DNA of 64,000 nucleotides from NCBI RefSeq assembly GCF_001039355.2, contig NW_019773626.1, positions 163,855 to 227,854 on the forward strand, read 5' to 3'. The DNA is from Lingula anatina (lineage: Eukaryota > Brachiopoda > Lingulata > Lingulida > Lingulidae). The stretch's first letter is position 1; each line of letters opens with the position of its first letter. The notes beneath the pieces were generated by a model. It did no database searches. It was given only the letters and a program-made list of their open reading frames with translations, and was not told where the DNA came from. Positions 39,721-52,600 of the stretch are shown here, piece after piece. Made by a program: the position numbers and the translations under genes.

Positions 39721-42149
39721 TTAGTTATTTGGTTTTTGATACGCTTTTAGATTTTTTCCACCATCAAATAAATTCTTGATTTTCTGATACATAAATGCGA
39801 AGAAGAAAAGCATGTTGTCATATTGGCCATTGTACTCTGCATCAACAAAGAGATCATGATATTCACGCAGGAAGTAGTAGATGGCTTCTACTGTGGCGAG
39901 ATATGTGTCAGGTTTGTTGCGCTGATGGCGCCAGAATTTGGTCCTGTGCTTCTTCAACTCAATGCAGCGCAAACCTGGAAAATAATGATAAAAACAATAA
40001 CTACTTCTATGTAACAACTTAACATAAGTCAGCCTGGATATATGTAATAAATGCATAAATTATTCAAAAAATAAAATTAAATTTACATGTCAAACCCATT
40101 CAAAAAATTCACTTGTACTAAAATAAATTGAGTAATCCCTTTTAAAAATAAGAAACTCTACCTTTCAGCCTCTCATCACAGAAGATACTTTTGGTCTGAT
40201 TCCATGTACAATCTATGAACACCACTCTGTCAAAAGGAGCCTCATATATATTTCTTTCTTCCACTGTAGGAGTGGCTGGATCTGCTTGTGTTAGGTGTGA
40301 TTCCTCTGATTGCGTCGGTTGAGACAGGTCCTTAACAGCAGTGTTTTTATTTCCTACAGTTTTGTGAGGTTCTGATTGCGATTTCAGGGACTGATCTGCC
40401 TGACATTGATCTGAAGAGTCAATTTTCTCATCACTTCTAGTTTGAGCCAGATTTGAGTGTGTTAGTTGTGAATCACTAGATTCCGTTGGGTGTGTCATAG
40501 CCTGAGGGGTGCCGTTGTTCTCAGATGCTTCCGCCAGATCTGGTTGATCTGATTGTGGTAGTTGTGACTCCACACATTGCGTTTGTTGTGATACAGACTG
40601 TTCAGTATTGTGCTGCATACTCTTATCATTGGAAGTTATTTCATCTGAACTTATACGTCTCTGTTTAACAGGAGGCTCTCCGTCATCATCTCTGAATTTG
40701 CAACTTTCGGAGATGTCTTTTTCTGTAGAACTTTCATTGTGTTCATTCACAGCTTCCAATTCAGACACTGTCTGTTCCTGATGACCTTTGACCTTAGGAC
40801 CTTCATTCTGCCCAACATCACAACTATCTTGACCTTTGACCTGGTCTTTTGATATTTCCGAATTTTCACTCTTCATGTCACCTTTGTTTCTTTTCTCAGC
40901 ATCTGTGACAGAAAAACCAGGCAGAGATGCTACTTGCTGTTTCCTTAACACTCTGCACTTCTTAGCAAGTTGCTCCAAGGTGACCGAATCTTCTCCTGGG
41001 AATACTAGCACCACCTACAGTAGAAAACAGAAATTTTATGTCTGCAAGTCTGTATAAAAGGTAGATTGTGTGAGCTCCATGCCAATTTGCCTACTTGCGT
41101 GCATGTCTAGTTGGAGATTTAGAGCTCATTCCCATACAGGCACCAGCCTACATAGATTGATCCAACTCTGCCAGGACTCCTGCTAATTGCAATCAGCTTA
41201 ATTGAATGACACACCTCCTCGTTTCCAATGTACTCGTACCATAACCAGTTTTTCTGTATTCTACTCAAACCAGGAGGAGGTCCGTCTTTCAGTTAAGCCG
41301 GTTGCCATCAGCAAGAGTCCCTGCAGAGTTGCATCGATCTATGTAGACAGTTGGTGTCTATGGGAATGAGTTAGAAATTTCACATCTTAATGAAAAGAAA
41401 CAACCACTGGATCAAACACAATATACACTTTAACACTGGGACCTCTAACATTATCTGATGACATTTCAAGCAATATAAGCTCAGACTGGTTTCTAACTTA
41501 AGTCTCTTTATGAAACTGAGGTCAGCTCACAGAGAATTTCACATACCCTAGACTTATCAGGGAAGTCAGGAATGCAGGGGTATGTGTAGACTGAGACTTG
41601 ATCAGGAGCCAGGGTGGCTGCATGTGCCGACGTACTTTTACCATCGATCTCGCTCCGATGTTTTATGATGTCAATCTTCAGAGGGAGCTGAAAGGCACAA
41701 AATAGGAGTATGTGTAAAGAAATATACTGTAAAAGGTTTAAAACTGTCTCTTGTGTAAAGATGGCAAAATGATGAGTGAATGAATAAATATAACATTATC
41801 CAAAATCACACAACCCATTTTAATAAAAAGCAATTTAATTTCACTTATGACAATCCACCACATGACATGTTTTATTTTATGGCGATTTCAACTAGATGTT
41901 GCATATCCTGACAACGGATGAGCTTAGAAGCCAAGATACACCTTTTAGTCATCAATAACTAAGTGACCTTAACCTTGAGCCTACCTTGACCTTTGGCACA
42001 GATTCCTGCAATCCTTCCACAGGGCAGAAGCATGTGTAACAGTAATATTTCCTGGATTTGTTGCACTTGGGACAAAGGCTCCTAGTGTCAACTGACTCCA
42101 GGCAACTGAAATCGCTGATCTTAAGATAGGGGTATGGATTTTCCTCCAT
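39721..42149 (-). CDS. DTWD1: DTW domain-containing protein 1, tRNA-uridine aminocarboxypropyltransferase
   Basis: Four minus-strand coding exons: 42149-41985, 41687-41547, 41014-40162, 39974-39721, giving 470 aa. The N-terminus has a zinc-ribbon-like C26/C29...C37/C40 ([16 protein letters not shown]). The catalytic signature D-x-T-W is at 370-373 (FIDCTWNQT). It is followed by [31 protein letters not shown] and the C-terminal [17 protein letters not shown]. Family knowledge: DTWD1 makes 3-(3-amino-3-carboxypropyl)uridine at tRNA position 20, using S-adenosylmethionine. Odd here is about 220 residues (roughly 135-355) of Gln/Ser/Asp-rich low-complexity sequence inserted before the catalytic motif, making it far longer than the roughly 300 aa vertebrate protein. 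The frame stays open 5' of the ATG to a splice acceptor at about 42173, so an upstream coding exon is possible. Confidence 0.92.
41124..41370. mobile_element. Foldback MITE family B in DTWD1 intron 2
   Basis: 247 bp with long inverted arms (ATTCCCATACAGGCACC / TGTCTATGGGAAT, and ATAGATTGAT / ATCGATCTAT). It is flanked by TTAGA at 41119-41123 and 41371-41375, which includes the TTA typical of this family. Confidence 0.85.
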
Positions 42150-42235
42150 CACTCTGGTCTTAAGTCTCGTACCTGAAGGAAAGTTTCAAAGAATATTTTT
42201 TCACTAAATTAAACCATGGTTTCTAGGTTTAATTG

Positions 42236-42445
42236 CTAGATCCCTGCAAGGAAGGAGTGTGTGGAGTATGGGCGGCGGTTTATACAAAAATGCAAAACAC
42301 GATTAGTCGTCATCGTTATCAGATCAGTCGAAATGAAAACACGATTAGTCGTCGTCGTTATCAGATCAGAAGGCAAAATACGACTAATNGTCCTCCATAT
42401 TTGATCTGCGGATCTGTACAAGTAGACCCCAGGATCATCTGTTGT
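42236..42445. repeat. Family A-related element with a ~44-bp tandem duplication
   Basis: GGTTTAATTGCTAGATCCCTGCAA matches the centre of the element at 57430-57726, and CCATATTTGATCTGCGGATCTG matches its arm. Between them AACACGATTAGTCGTC...TATCAGATCAG is repeated in tandem (about 42295-42335 and 42338-42375). A single N is at 42389. Confidence 0.6.
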
Positions 42446-42590
42446 GATTGTCTTCTTTGGCAGTCTAGAGAATACGTACTGAGAATACACACCTATTTGT
42501 CATGTAATCTGAGATTGGAGTTTAAGAGGGAGGGGGAGTGTCAGACGCCATGTCATCAACTACACAATCTGTACATAAGTTCAGAAATAG

Positions 42591-42690
42591 ATTAGCATGG
42601 AAATTCATGCGTTACCACTCCTACTGACAGCCAGTACATGTCAGTTCGAACCCTCCACAGGAGTGCTAACTCATGAATTTTCATGCTAAT
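42591..42690. mobile_element. 100-bp foldback element
   Basis: ATTAGCATGGAAATTCATG at the left pairs with CATGAATTTTCATGCTAAT at the right with one mismatch, and CACTCCT pairs with AGGAGTG further in. Confidence 0.75.
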
Positions 42691-44286
42691 TAAGTGATAG
42701 ATTTACTAATAAATTATTTGTTTCATGTGAAACATGACTAGATGGCTAAAAACAAGTATCAATACCCCCACACTGCTGAAACGACGTAGGCCTGCTTGAT
42801 TTTAATGGTGAGTTTCCCTGCAGAGATCTTTGAAACTATCAGGTTGCCGGGCAGCTGAGATAACTTTTTAAAATGTTAGAGATCAGTACCCACTTTTTCC
42901 AGTCGTTCCCTGATAATTCGTAAAACCATGTTTCAAAATACACAAATAATGGATAAATATAAAAGTGTAACTAAAATTCAACATATTCTTTACTGATTCT
43001 ACCATTTCTACTCAACCAGATAGGTACAGCGATCGAGAGAAAACTTCAGGAAGCCATCAACATAGCCCATTTATCTAGGGTGTGCGTTCTCCGAAACCTT
43101 ATTTACCATGATAACGAAAATATGTAGCACGTTAATCTTAATTCTATCTAAATTGAAGGACACTGTGACTTCAGATAACTAAGAGTAAACTTCAAACTTA
43201 CAGTAACAAATGTGTAAACTGATCCACGATCCACGTGCTGAATTTTCTAATCTCCAAACATTTGAGAACGGAAGGTCTCGCTTTCCCCTGATAGACCTCG
43301 TTTTCGATCAAGCCATTGACGTTCTTACTGATAACATTTCAGGCTGTTCAATACTGCATATATATTTATTTTTGCAATACTTTGTATACTTAAGGTTATC
43401 TTGGAGTTGCGCATATATATATTTTTTTCTCATGTCTTAGATCATTTCTAATATTAAAAATAATAAGTCTAAGTGATCAAATGTAGTCTTCGCATGGTTA
43501 ATTTTATAAATTTTCACTTTTTATTTATGAAAAGAGATTTATGTTCAAAGTTTACAAATGTAACTCTGTTTTTTTTATAACTTGAGATCTTGTTAAATGC
43601 CATGCCTTAAGAAAAAAAAAAAAAAAAAGATATAGTTATAAATAAATATATAATAATTATGAATCCCGTGTGTGCCAATTTCATTAACATAACGGAAGAC
43701 AAAAAAGTTGTATTTCACATTTGACAGATTTCCATACTACTTTAAAAATATTGTTCATCAATGTAATTATAAATAAATTTAAAATGGGTTAATTAAATTA
43801 TTGCTTTTAATTCAAATTAAAGGGAGATAAAAAAAGGAAAAAACTGACGAATCGAAATTGAATTTTACTTTTAGCCTATACTTACTTATGTGTTAAATGT
43901 TTTCATTTCTTCTTGTTTATTTATTCAATTATTGATTCTTTAAACCCTTACTTTGATATGGACCGAGCTGAAACCCAGAAAGGCAAATTTCTTTGGAGCG
44001 GCACATTTTGTCAAATGTACAAAGAGATCAGTTATTTTATCAATCTTGTCCATCTGTATCGCTTCACATATGCACAAAACCTAAATTCATGCCTAATTTG
44101 AGTCAGTTATAAATTTGTTTTTCCACAAAACCATCGTGTTTACTACGCTGTTTACTCAAAGCGCGCTTATTGTAATCTTTTGTGAATGAGGCACAAAAGT
44201 GCCCCGCGCGACCTCATTACCATAAAACTGAGTCCCTAGTGACAACGCTAGCAACGAGCTTCTGCCACATGACAACAAGAACCAGC
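42691..44286. promoter_or_regulatory. Divergent intergenic region between DTWD1 and the THEG-like gene
   Basis: No gene. It must hold both promoters. The last 130 bp before the THEG-like ATG are GC-richer (GCGCGC at 44160, CCCCGCGCG at 44201). They contain AGCAAC at 44251, a half site of the RFX X-box known from ciliary and sperm-flagellum genes. The other half does not match well. Confidence 0.4.
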
Positions 44287-47200
44287 ATGGCGGTGGAAGG
44301 TGAGGAAGATTTTTCCTGTGTTGGAATTTTTGCATATTTCTCCTAACTTTCACTCAGAAATTAATAAGTCTTGTGTATTTTCAGCGTCAATAAGGCGAGT
44401 AGATGAGCTTGCCCGGCCCAAACCGATGGCAGCCGGCTTCGTTGAAGACAGGTAAGTGGAAAAAGGCGGTCGAGTATAATTCGGCAGTGACAAAACAATA
44501 CCTGGTCAGCAACGTTCTGTGAAGTCCTCTAAAATGATTAACCAAACATTGCACGTCTGATTTACTGCATTTTACTTTGTTCGTTTAGACGATAATTTGG
44601 CGAAAATTTAAATGAAGTGATGCATAATTTCAAACTGAATTATTGCCTATTTGTGTGTGGCAGTGTTATCCGATTTCAATGTAAACACACGTGTGTTTAT
44701 CAACCAATTTCATCTTGCTTTGAAAGTGTGGAAGATCGAATATCTGTAATACATCTAACGGCAAATTTGTTTAAGTCATTGTCTCTTGCGGAAAATGATA
44801 CAAGAGTGATATATAGTTTGTGAACATGCCCAGCCTTGAGTAAATTTGGTAGCCATTAATATATATTTGAACTAGTGTTATCAGTATACTGATTACCGCA
44901 TTTTAGGCACTCAATGTGTGACTTATCTAGCACTTAACTGGCTTGCACTAATAAATGACTATTTTTTTAAAATTTCCACACACCCTTTTCCATCTTGTGC
45001 TACATATGTACTAGTACATGTCATGACTTTTTCCGGACATTTTACAAAATAATTTTTTGTAACTGCTGCAAAGACTGCAAAGGTTATTTTTTGTCAAATA
45101 TTATTTCATAAAAATCAAAAGCATAAAAGTAAAACTGACAAATAAGAAATGATCATTGTGGTTTTGAACTTTTTGAGTTGGCAACTCCAAACATTAGATA
45201 TACATGTACAGTCCAACAAGTGTTTGAAATTTCTTTTCTCTGCACATAAATTGCTGGCATTATATATGGTGCTCTTTTTATGACCCCTAAATCAACAATT
45301 AAATATTTAAAAGTTTGTAGTTGTGCACTTGACTTGCACTTGTAAGCAGCAATAAAAATACACAGAGTGAAAAGTTATTGGTGGTTATAAGTCCCAAATC
45401 ATGTTAAAATCCTCAAGTATTCTTTGCTGCTGTTTATTTTGAAAATTATAAACAGTATTTGTTGGCAGTTTGCAAACATGATTGAAGTTCCCTAATAGAA
45501 TTTTCTTTCACTTATTTGAAGTAGTTTTATCTGAATGAACAAAAGAAAGATTTTAGTGATTGACATCTTTCAATTCTGTCTGAGAATGAATAAATACTCA
45601 GATTTTCAAGTTTGTTGATCAAATTGTTGAACTAGCAACAGCAAAATAAGTTTGAAAGTAATTTGAAGAAAACTCATGTAGGACAGGAAATTGATTAGAT
45701 ATTATAATTTTCTTTAAATGTTTTGTTTGTATTTTCTGATCAGTCATTTAGATCAGTGACTGCCATACTGACATTAACAATTATAGAATTACTGAAGAAA
45801 CTTCATTGTCTGAATCTAGAAATGTAAGAAGCTGTGCAGGATAAATGACTGTGGTGCATTTCTAATCTTCTGTGGATTGCCTTATACACCAGTTACTAGT
45901 ACATGAAAGCTGCTTCAGCACAGCTAGCCTTGCAGGCCTTACACCAGCAGAATGAAGATATGATATGACGCGAGTCCCTACAACATATTATCCAGATACA
46001 GCTGGGTGTCGCTCGGTCAATAAGTCTGAGTTCCATTTCCCACTTAACAGTTGTCTCTTCTGATTCTTCTTTATTTGCTCACCATTAGTACATTTCATTT
46101 CTATTCACATCAACTTACCCAGATACCACCCGCATACGCATTAAAAGTCAGGGAAATGAAAACAGTGCAAAAAGATCAATGTCTTTTCTGCAAATATGAC
46201 AGATAATTGCGTCTCCGTCTTTTTCACGACTTTTAATTAGCTATCCTACTTTCTCAACCGTCTGATTTCCCCCACAATATTAGGTGTCAGGAAATAAAAT
46301 AATTATGAAATTCATTGATCAATATCCCAGCGGCGTATTACATTACCGTTAGATCATGTGTTATTTAACTGCAATCACATGCCGAATGATTTGACACAAT
46401 GCGAAATCAATGACTTGGGAGTGTCCTTGGTGCCCTCTAGTGGTGCTTAGTGACGGGACGATATTTGGTGGACCCACAGCGATGAGGGCCTCAAAGTGAG
46501 GGTGTGAGATCGGAACCAATATTTTCACTGATTTAATGATTTGACTAGCCTTTCTATGTATAGAAATGTATATTTTTAATTTTTATTTTATTGAACACTG
46601 ATCGTGGTACATTGTATTAAACAGCACCAAGCTTTGATTTTTTGAAAAAAAAAATCATTTTTAGGGAAATGATACTTTTAAAACCAGCAGATGATGCTCT
46701 CCTGCACCCCCTTTTTTACCCCCTCAGCTCTCCCTGGTGATATTTGTTGGTAGTCTGCTTCAGATTTAGTAAGATTTTTGAGAACAAGGGACCAGAGAGA
46801 TAAAGTTCTGCAACATTGCAAGTGATTTTTTTAAATTTGCTTTACCCAAAACAAGTGGCATCATAAGATTACTTTGGATTGTTCTCTTAGTGGCATGGGG
46901 ATGTGGCACTGATTTCATTGTGAAAAAAAGAGCTTTTCAAAGCATTCTAACAGATGAATTAAGCTTTGCATAAAGCCAGTGGATTCATACAAGCTTAAGT
47001 GGCTCAGACAGATTATATTTGCTAGATGTCTGACTTTGCTGGCAAAAAATAAATCTAGCTGCATTATTGATTGAGGCAATTCATTCATTCCTTGCAAAGA
47101 ACCATGGAAAAGCAGCTGGAAGCGTCTAGGTGATTATTTCATGGCTTTTTTTCACATTGAGCAGTGTAATTTTCCAATGCACAGACAGTCTGCTATGATG

Positions 47201-49628
47201 CATGCACTTTAGCATGGCTTTTATGAAAGAGTCACCTAAGTGGCCATCAACACAGCCAATTATTAGTTCATTCCACTAAATAAAGGAAACAGACTTTTGG
47301 AGAACTTGTGAAAAAGAATGAAAGCCCCTAACTGTAGGGTATATAGTTAAATGTTAGGACCTCTCACAGTTTATCAGTACAGATTTATAACTGACAATTC
47401 AACTGCCTTAAAAAAAAAAAAAAAANNNNNNNNNNNNNNNNNNNNNNNNNNNNNNNNNNNNNNNNNNNNNNNNNNNNNNNNNNNNNNNNNNNNNNNNNNN
47501 NNNNNNNNNNNNNNNNNNNNNNNNNNNNNNNNNNNNNNNNNNNNNNNNNNNNNNNNNNNNNNNNNNNNNNNNNNNNNNNNNNNNNNNNNNNNNNNNNNNN
47601 NNNNNNNNNNNNNNNNNNNNNNNNNNNNNNNNNNNNNNNNNNNNNNNNNNNNNNNNNNNNNNNNNNNNNNNNNNNNNNNNNNNNNNNNNNNNNNNNNNNN
47701 NNNNNNNNNNNNNNNNNNNNNNNNNNNNNNNNNNNNNNNNNNNNNNNNNNNNNNNNNNNNNNNNNNNNNNNNNNNNNNNNNNNNNNNNNNNNNNNNNNNN
47801 NNNNNNNNNNNNNNNNNNNNNNNNNNNNNNNNNNNNNNNNNNNNNNNNNNNNNNNNNNNNNNNNNNNNNNNNNNNNNNNNNNNNNNNNNNNNNNNNNNNN
47901 NNNNNNNNNNNNNNNNNNNNNNNNNNNNNNNNNNNNNNNNNNNNNNNNNNNNNNNNNNNNNNNNNNNNNNNNNNNNNNNNNNNNNNNNNNNNNNNNNNNN
48001 NNNNNNNNNNNNNNNNNNNNNNNNNNNNNNNAAAAAAAAACTAAGAAAGTAAGTTGGGTACTAGTAATGTGCCAAAACCTACAGTCTGTGGGATGGCCGT
48101 GACAGGATGCCTAATAACCTCTTACTAGTAATTGCTTTAGACATATGTATATTTGTTTTAATTTGTATTTCCAGGCGTTCTGTATATTGGATAGACAGAT
48201 GGCCACCTGGTCCAGGACCTAATGGGACCACAGTTTGTGGTAAGTCTTTTTATCTTCAGGTTAAATCTGCTTAAACCAAAAATAATAACAGCAATAATAA
48301 TTATATAATAATAATAATGATTATAATAGAAGTGTTATGATTTTAATTGAAAATTACTTTTGTTAGCAACATTTGAATTGATTTAAATTTCTCATTTTGA
48401 AGAGACTCACCCTTTGAATATACTAGATTTTTTTAAAGGGTTTCCTTTGCATGTTTGTTTTATAATAATTTTTTACAACTGTTCTCCTTTGAATTTCATA
48501 TAAAGTTTTCTGTATGAGTCAACAGTGGACAATTTTCTTACAGCATATAGGAATATTTTGATTTGGGTTTAATTTCCTTACAACCTCCTATTTTCAGTTT
48601 TGACTCCACGACAAATGCAGCTAGTCCTACACAGGAATGTGAACCCTGGATGGAAGGGAGACAGGTGAGAGGCCATTGCTATATAAATTGTGTTAGATGT
48701 GACAGGGGAATTGTGAGGAATACACTGTTATTTGTGACAGAGGAATTGGAAGATGGAGTCAGTTGCAGCATTTCATTTGTTAAAATTGAGGAAATGCTCA
48801 AGAGGATGAAAACCTGAACAGAATGGATATTGACATGATAGTATTTTTTATTGTACTGCTTGACTGAAAAAATGCATGAGAGTTGGCTCTTTGTAGCGTC
48901 ATAGCGTTATATTTCATTTGTTTTTAAATTTAAAGTAGTAGGTTAAGGATAAACTATCACAAAACTTAAATATGCAAAAAAAAAAAAAAATTTAGTGGAG
49001 ATTATTTGCAAAGAGTTAACATTACAGATTTTAATGTCATTGTTTTTTTTTTTTTAATTTTAGACCAACACCCATTTGGCAAGTCAGCAAAGGGGCACAA
49101 AAGGCAGAAGCATCAGAACGCATAGAGGTCTTAGCCATGGATCGCAAAGTGAATCCAAATTACTCCTTCGATCGCTCTCCGTATACTGTGGTTCCAGAAC
49201 CAGCCAAGAAACGAGAACCAACAGACAGATTAGAACAGCTTGCCCAGCCAAAACCATACAAAAATGTGAACACTATAGAATACGAAGGATTTGATTGGAC
49301 AAAAGTCATTTGGCCAAGCCGAGTTTCTGCGGCCGCCATGAAGGCAAATGCTACACCACGATTGGAGGTTTTGGCTGAGGCTAAAAACCCCCACCCGAAG
49401 TTCGTTGGCGAAAAGCCTGTTCAGTGGCCCGTTTTACAAGACACTTTGAAAGCCTCGGCATCTGCACGCGTGCAGCAGTTGGCACGGCCGAAGAGTCGCA
49501 CGAGGATTGTTGATGATTACGATCCTTATAAAGTCTCCAATGGGGCCAAAAAGGCACATGCCACTCCGAGAGTTTGTGAGCTGTCTTTACCAATTCCTCG
49601 AAAGATCAGAGAAAAGAAACTGGTCTAA
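44287..49628 (+). CDS. THEG/SPMAP2-family sperm microtubule-associated protein
   Basis: Five exons: 44287-44299, 44385-44451, 48175-48239, 48598-48664, 49064-49628, phases 1,2,1,2, giving 258 aa. The protein is a series of THEG-type repeats. Visible units are RVDELARPKP (residues 9-18), then RRSVYWIDRWPP, LTPRQMQL, RIEVLAMDRK, RLEQLAQPKP, RLEVLAEAKN, RVQQLARPKS and RVCELSLPIP. Family knowledge: testicular haploid expressed gene proteins occur in spermatids and associate with flagellar microtubules. The function here is inferred from that. It is short and nearly all repeat. Intron 2 contains a 606-N gap, but the phases on both sides fit, so no exon need be missing. It is head-to-head with DTWD1. 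Confidence 0.88.
47426..48031. other. Assembly gap
   Basis: 606 N between poly(A) runs, inside intron 2 of the THEG-like gene. Confidence 0.99.
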
Positions 49629-52600
49629 AATATTGACTTAATTAAAAAAATAGATAAAATGAAAAAATGCTGTCTTAATGGAAGACTATTGCTTTTTTTT
49701 TTTTTTTTTTTTTTTTGTTAAAAATAGCAAAATACGTACATATTGAGTCAAGAATGATGGTCTTTGATTAAAACAGCATTTATTCATTTTTCTCAAGAGA
49801 CTTGCTCATCTTGTTTGAACTGTGATCATGTGATGAAGAAAATCCAGATTACCTTTGTGAAAATTTTGAAAATTTGGGTTTCACTGCAAATGCAGAATTT
49901 TGTTGTCATGGACTTTGAATATGTCCATTGTATTATTTGGAAATTGTGGAAGATATATGTCATGTTTTTGTCAGTGCTGTTTGAAGTCAATAATTGGAAG
50001 TATATCTCAGCTGTTAAAAAAAAAAAAAAACTCAGGCTGAATTTCAGTTAATAGTTAACTTACTGTTCAGCAGAATTTTGAGGGGAAAATGACTGAGATA
50101 TGATAGTTTGAAAATGGTTACATGTTCGCGGTTACAGTTGCTGCATAATATGATAATACTGCAAAGGAAAAACAGCTGTGAAAAGCATAATATAATACAA
50201 TATTGATATGTACATTCATTTAAAACAATGTCCCTTCGGATGTGCAATCTACGTCTTGTTTATGCACGCATTTTCACCTGCTTTGTCATTCACTCAAGAG
50301 TGTGTGTGCGTGCATGAGTCCCCGTGTGTGCATTCCACTGTATTAATTTGCTCAGTATTTTTGAGACGTTCTTCTGTATGCAATTTGCTCAAGTATTTTT
50401 TGTATGACTTTTGTAGTGTTACAGTACAAGTTGTCACATTATTAGATTAAAATGTTAGTTGACTCTCTACTAGTTTAAGTTGCAGTATGTAGCTCTGATT
50501 ATTTTGAACTCAATTTCAGTATTAGGTGGGTAGTTTAAGTTGAAATCATTATGAGAGTAAAAAGAGTAAAGAGAGCACTAACTGAGGGATGAAATGCTGT
50601 GCATAGGTTTAAGGTCTTGTTTAGTGAAGAAGAAAATCTTAACAATGCAATACTGGATATATTACCAACACTTTGATAATACAAAGCACATGTCTTCTTT
50701 TAGCTAATCAGGGTCTATTTTCTTTAAAGTTAAAATAGTAAAAGAAATACTAGTGATATATACATTTGCTCATTATTCTGCCAATTGCCTCTTTTCCTTT
50801 TTGCTCAAGATACGTATAAGGTGAATGACAAAGCTATTTATGTACTTGTGGTGTCAAAAGTATATCAAATGGCTATTTGTGATTGAACCTATGCAGTGAT
50901 TTTTTGTCTCAGTGACAACTATGCATTGATAAGTGCCAGGGATGCCAATCAAATTACCTGACTTTAAGCCACACCCTCTTTTTTTGCCATTTTTGATGTT
51001 GCCACGCCCCTTTTATGACATATCATGTCTCATTTGACATGCTGCAAACACCTTTTTCTCATGATACCAGTGAAATGATCTGAATGATATGCCAATCAAA
51101 TTATTACTTGAAGCCACACCCTCTTTTTGCCAAATTTGGTGATGGCACACCCCTTTTGTGACACCTTATGTTTTTTGACATGTTGTAAGCACCGCCTCTT
51201 TTCCTCATTACACCAAGTCTGTATGACAAAATTACCTCATGGTGTTTTGCTTTCTTTCCACAGTGTCTTAGCCTCAACCCCTGTATTTCAATTATATCAT
51301 TTTCCAAACCAGCTTTGTGATCTTATTTTTAGTGCTCAAAATAAATATTATTGTGACAAAGTCCTTTGCATTGTTAGTTTGTGATTTTATGCATTTTTTT
51401 TTTTTCAAACAGACATTGAAGTCTTATAGCATTTTGACTTTAAGTGCCAAAAATTCATAAACTGATAGAAGTTAACTTAAAAGTGGACGGTTGGTTAATA
51501 AATTTGCCTACTATACATAATATAGAAATCCTTTACAAAAAGACAAAGCCAAATCCCAACTGTGCTCTAAAAAGTATTTTTTAAATGGTTTTTAGTTTAC
51601 AGCTTAATTAATTATAACAACATAGAGTGATTTACAACTGCAGAAGTAAATAGTCATCAGTTATAGTAATAATTCAGAACAACGTTCTTAGGTTCAGTAC
51701 TCTTAGCTTCTAAACTTGAAGCATCATCTGATACAAATAAAATCAATTAAGCCCCAAAAGGATCAACTGCAATGAAAATATCCTCTGTTGAGCAGTTTCT
51801 GCTTTTTTTACTTTTTTTATATAATTATAGGCGCATTGCACTGTTATGATAAATATATATTGTTTCATGCAAAAATCCAGCTGTGGAAGTTGTCTCTAGA
51901 TTGTGATAGGTGTGACGTCTCTCCTGTCACAATGTGCTGGGATGTGAAACTGACCTCAACAATGAAAACTTTTTTTAATATTATTTTTATCTATTTATTT
52001 ATTTATTTATTGACAAAATTACTATTTAACACTCCTTTTTTATTTTTAGATTTTTGTTTTTTAAACAACACTCCTATAATGCAGATGGACTATGGTGAGT
52101 TTCATTGGTAACAGAAAGAAATTCGATATTTCTAACTTGAAAGCAGGTTTTCAGTTTTGAATTTCCTCCACTTTTGGATGCCATATTAAAGGAAAATAGT
52201 TGGAATTTCTGGGAATATTAATCTTTTTCTTCACAAAATGTCTAACATGCACTGTAAACAATAAACGAATGAAAAGGAACTTTCTGCCAATCGCAATCAA
52301 GCAGATGATCTCAAACTTTTCATTTCTAAAGAATCATTCAAATAAGTTAACCAGCTGATCATATAAAGGGGTTGAAAATAAATATAACAATGTATGTAAG
52401 TATCAAATAATATTTATTTGATTACTTGAACACAACACAGTAAAATTATGTAAAATTAATTTATTCTTTTTTTATATGGAGGGGTTTAGAATCACATCAC
52501 ATTTTGACACCTGTTCAATTAGCTTTCTGTCTCCATTTCTTAAATGTACAAATATTTTGGTCTCTGCGAATCTAAGACTAATCAAACACCCACAAAATCT

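Noticed and set aside
47351-48052. Frame spanning the second gap
   Set aside because: Almost all N plus poly(A) lysine codons; inside an intron of the THEG-like gene.
50943-51225. CRISPR-like repeat
   Set aside because: Two adjacent diverged 148-bp units with no spacer structure, in an animal genome.
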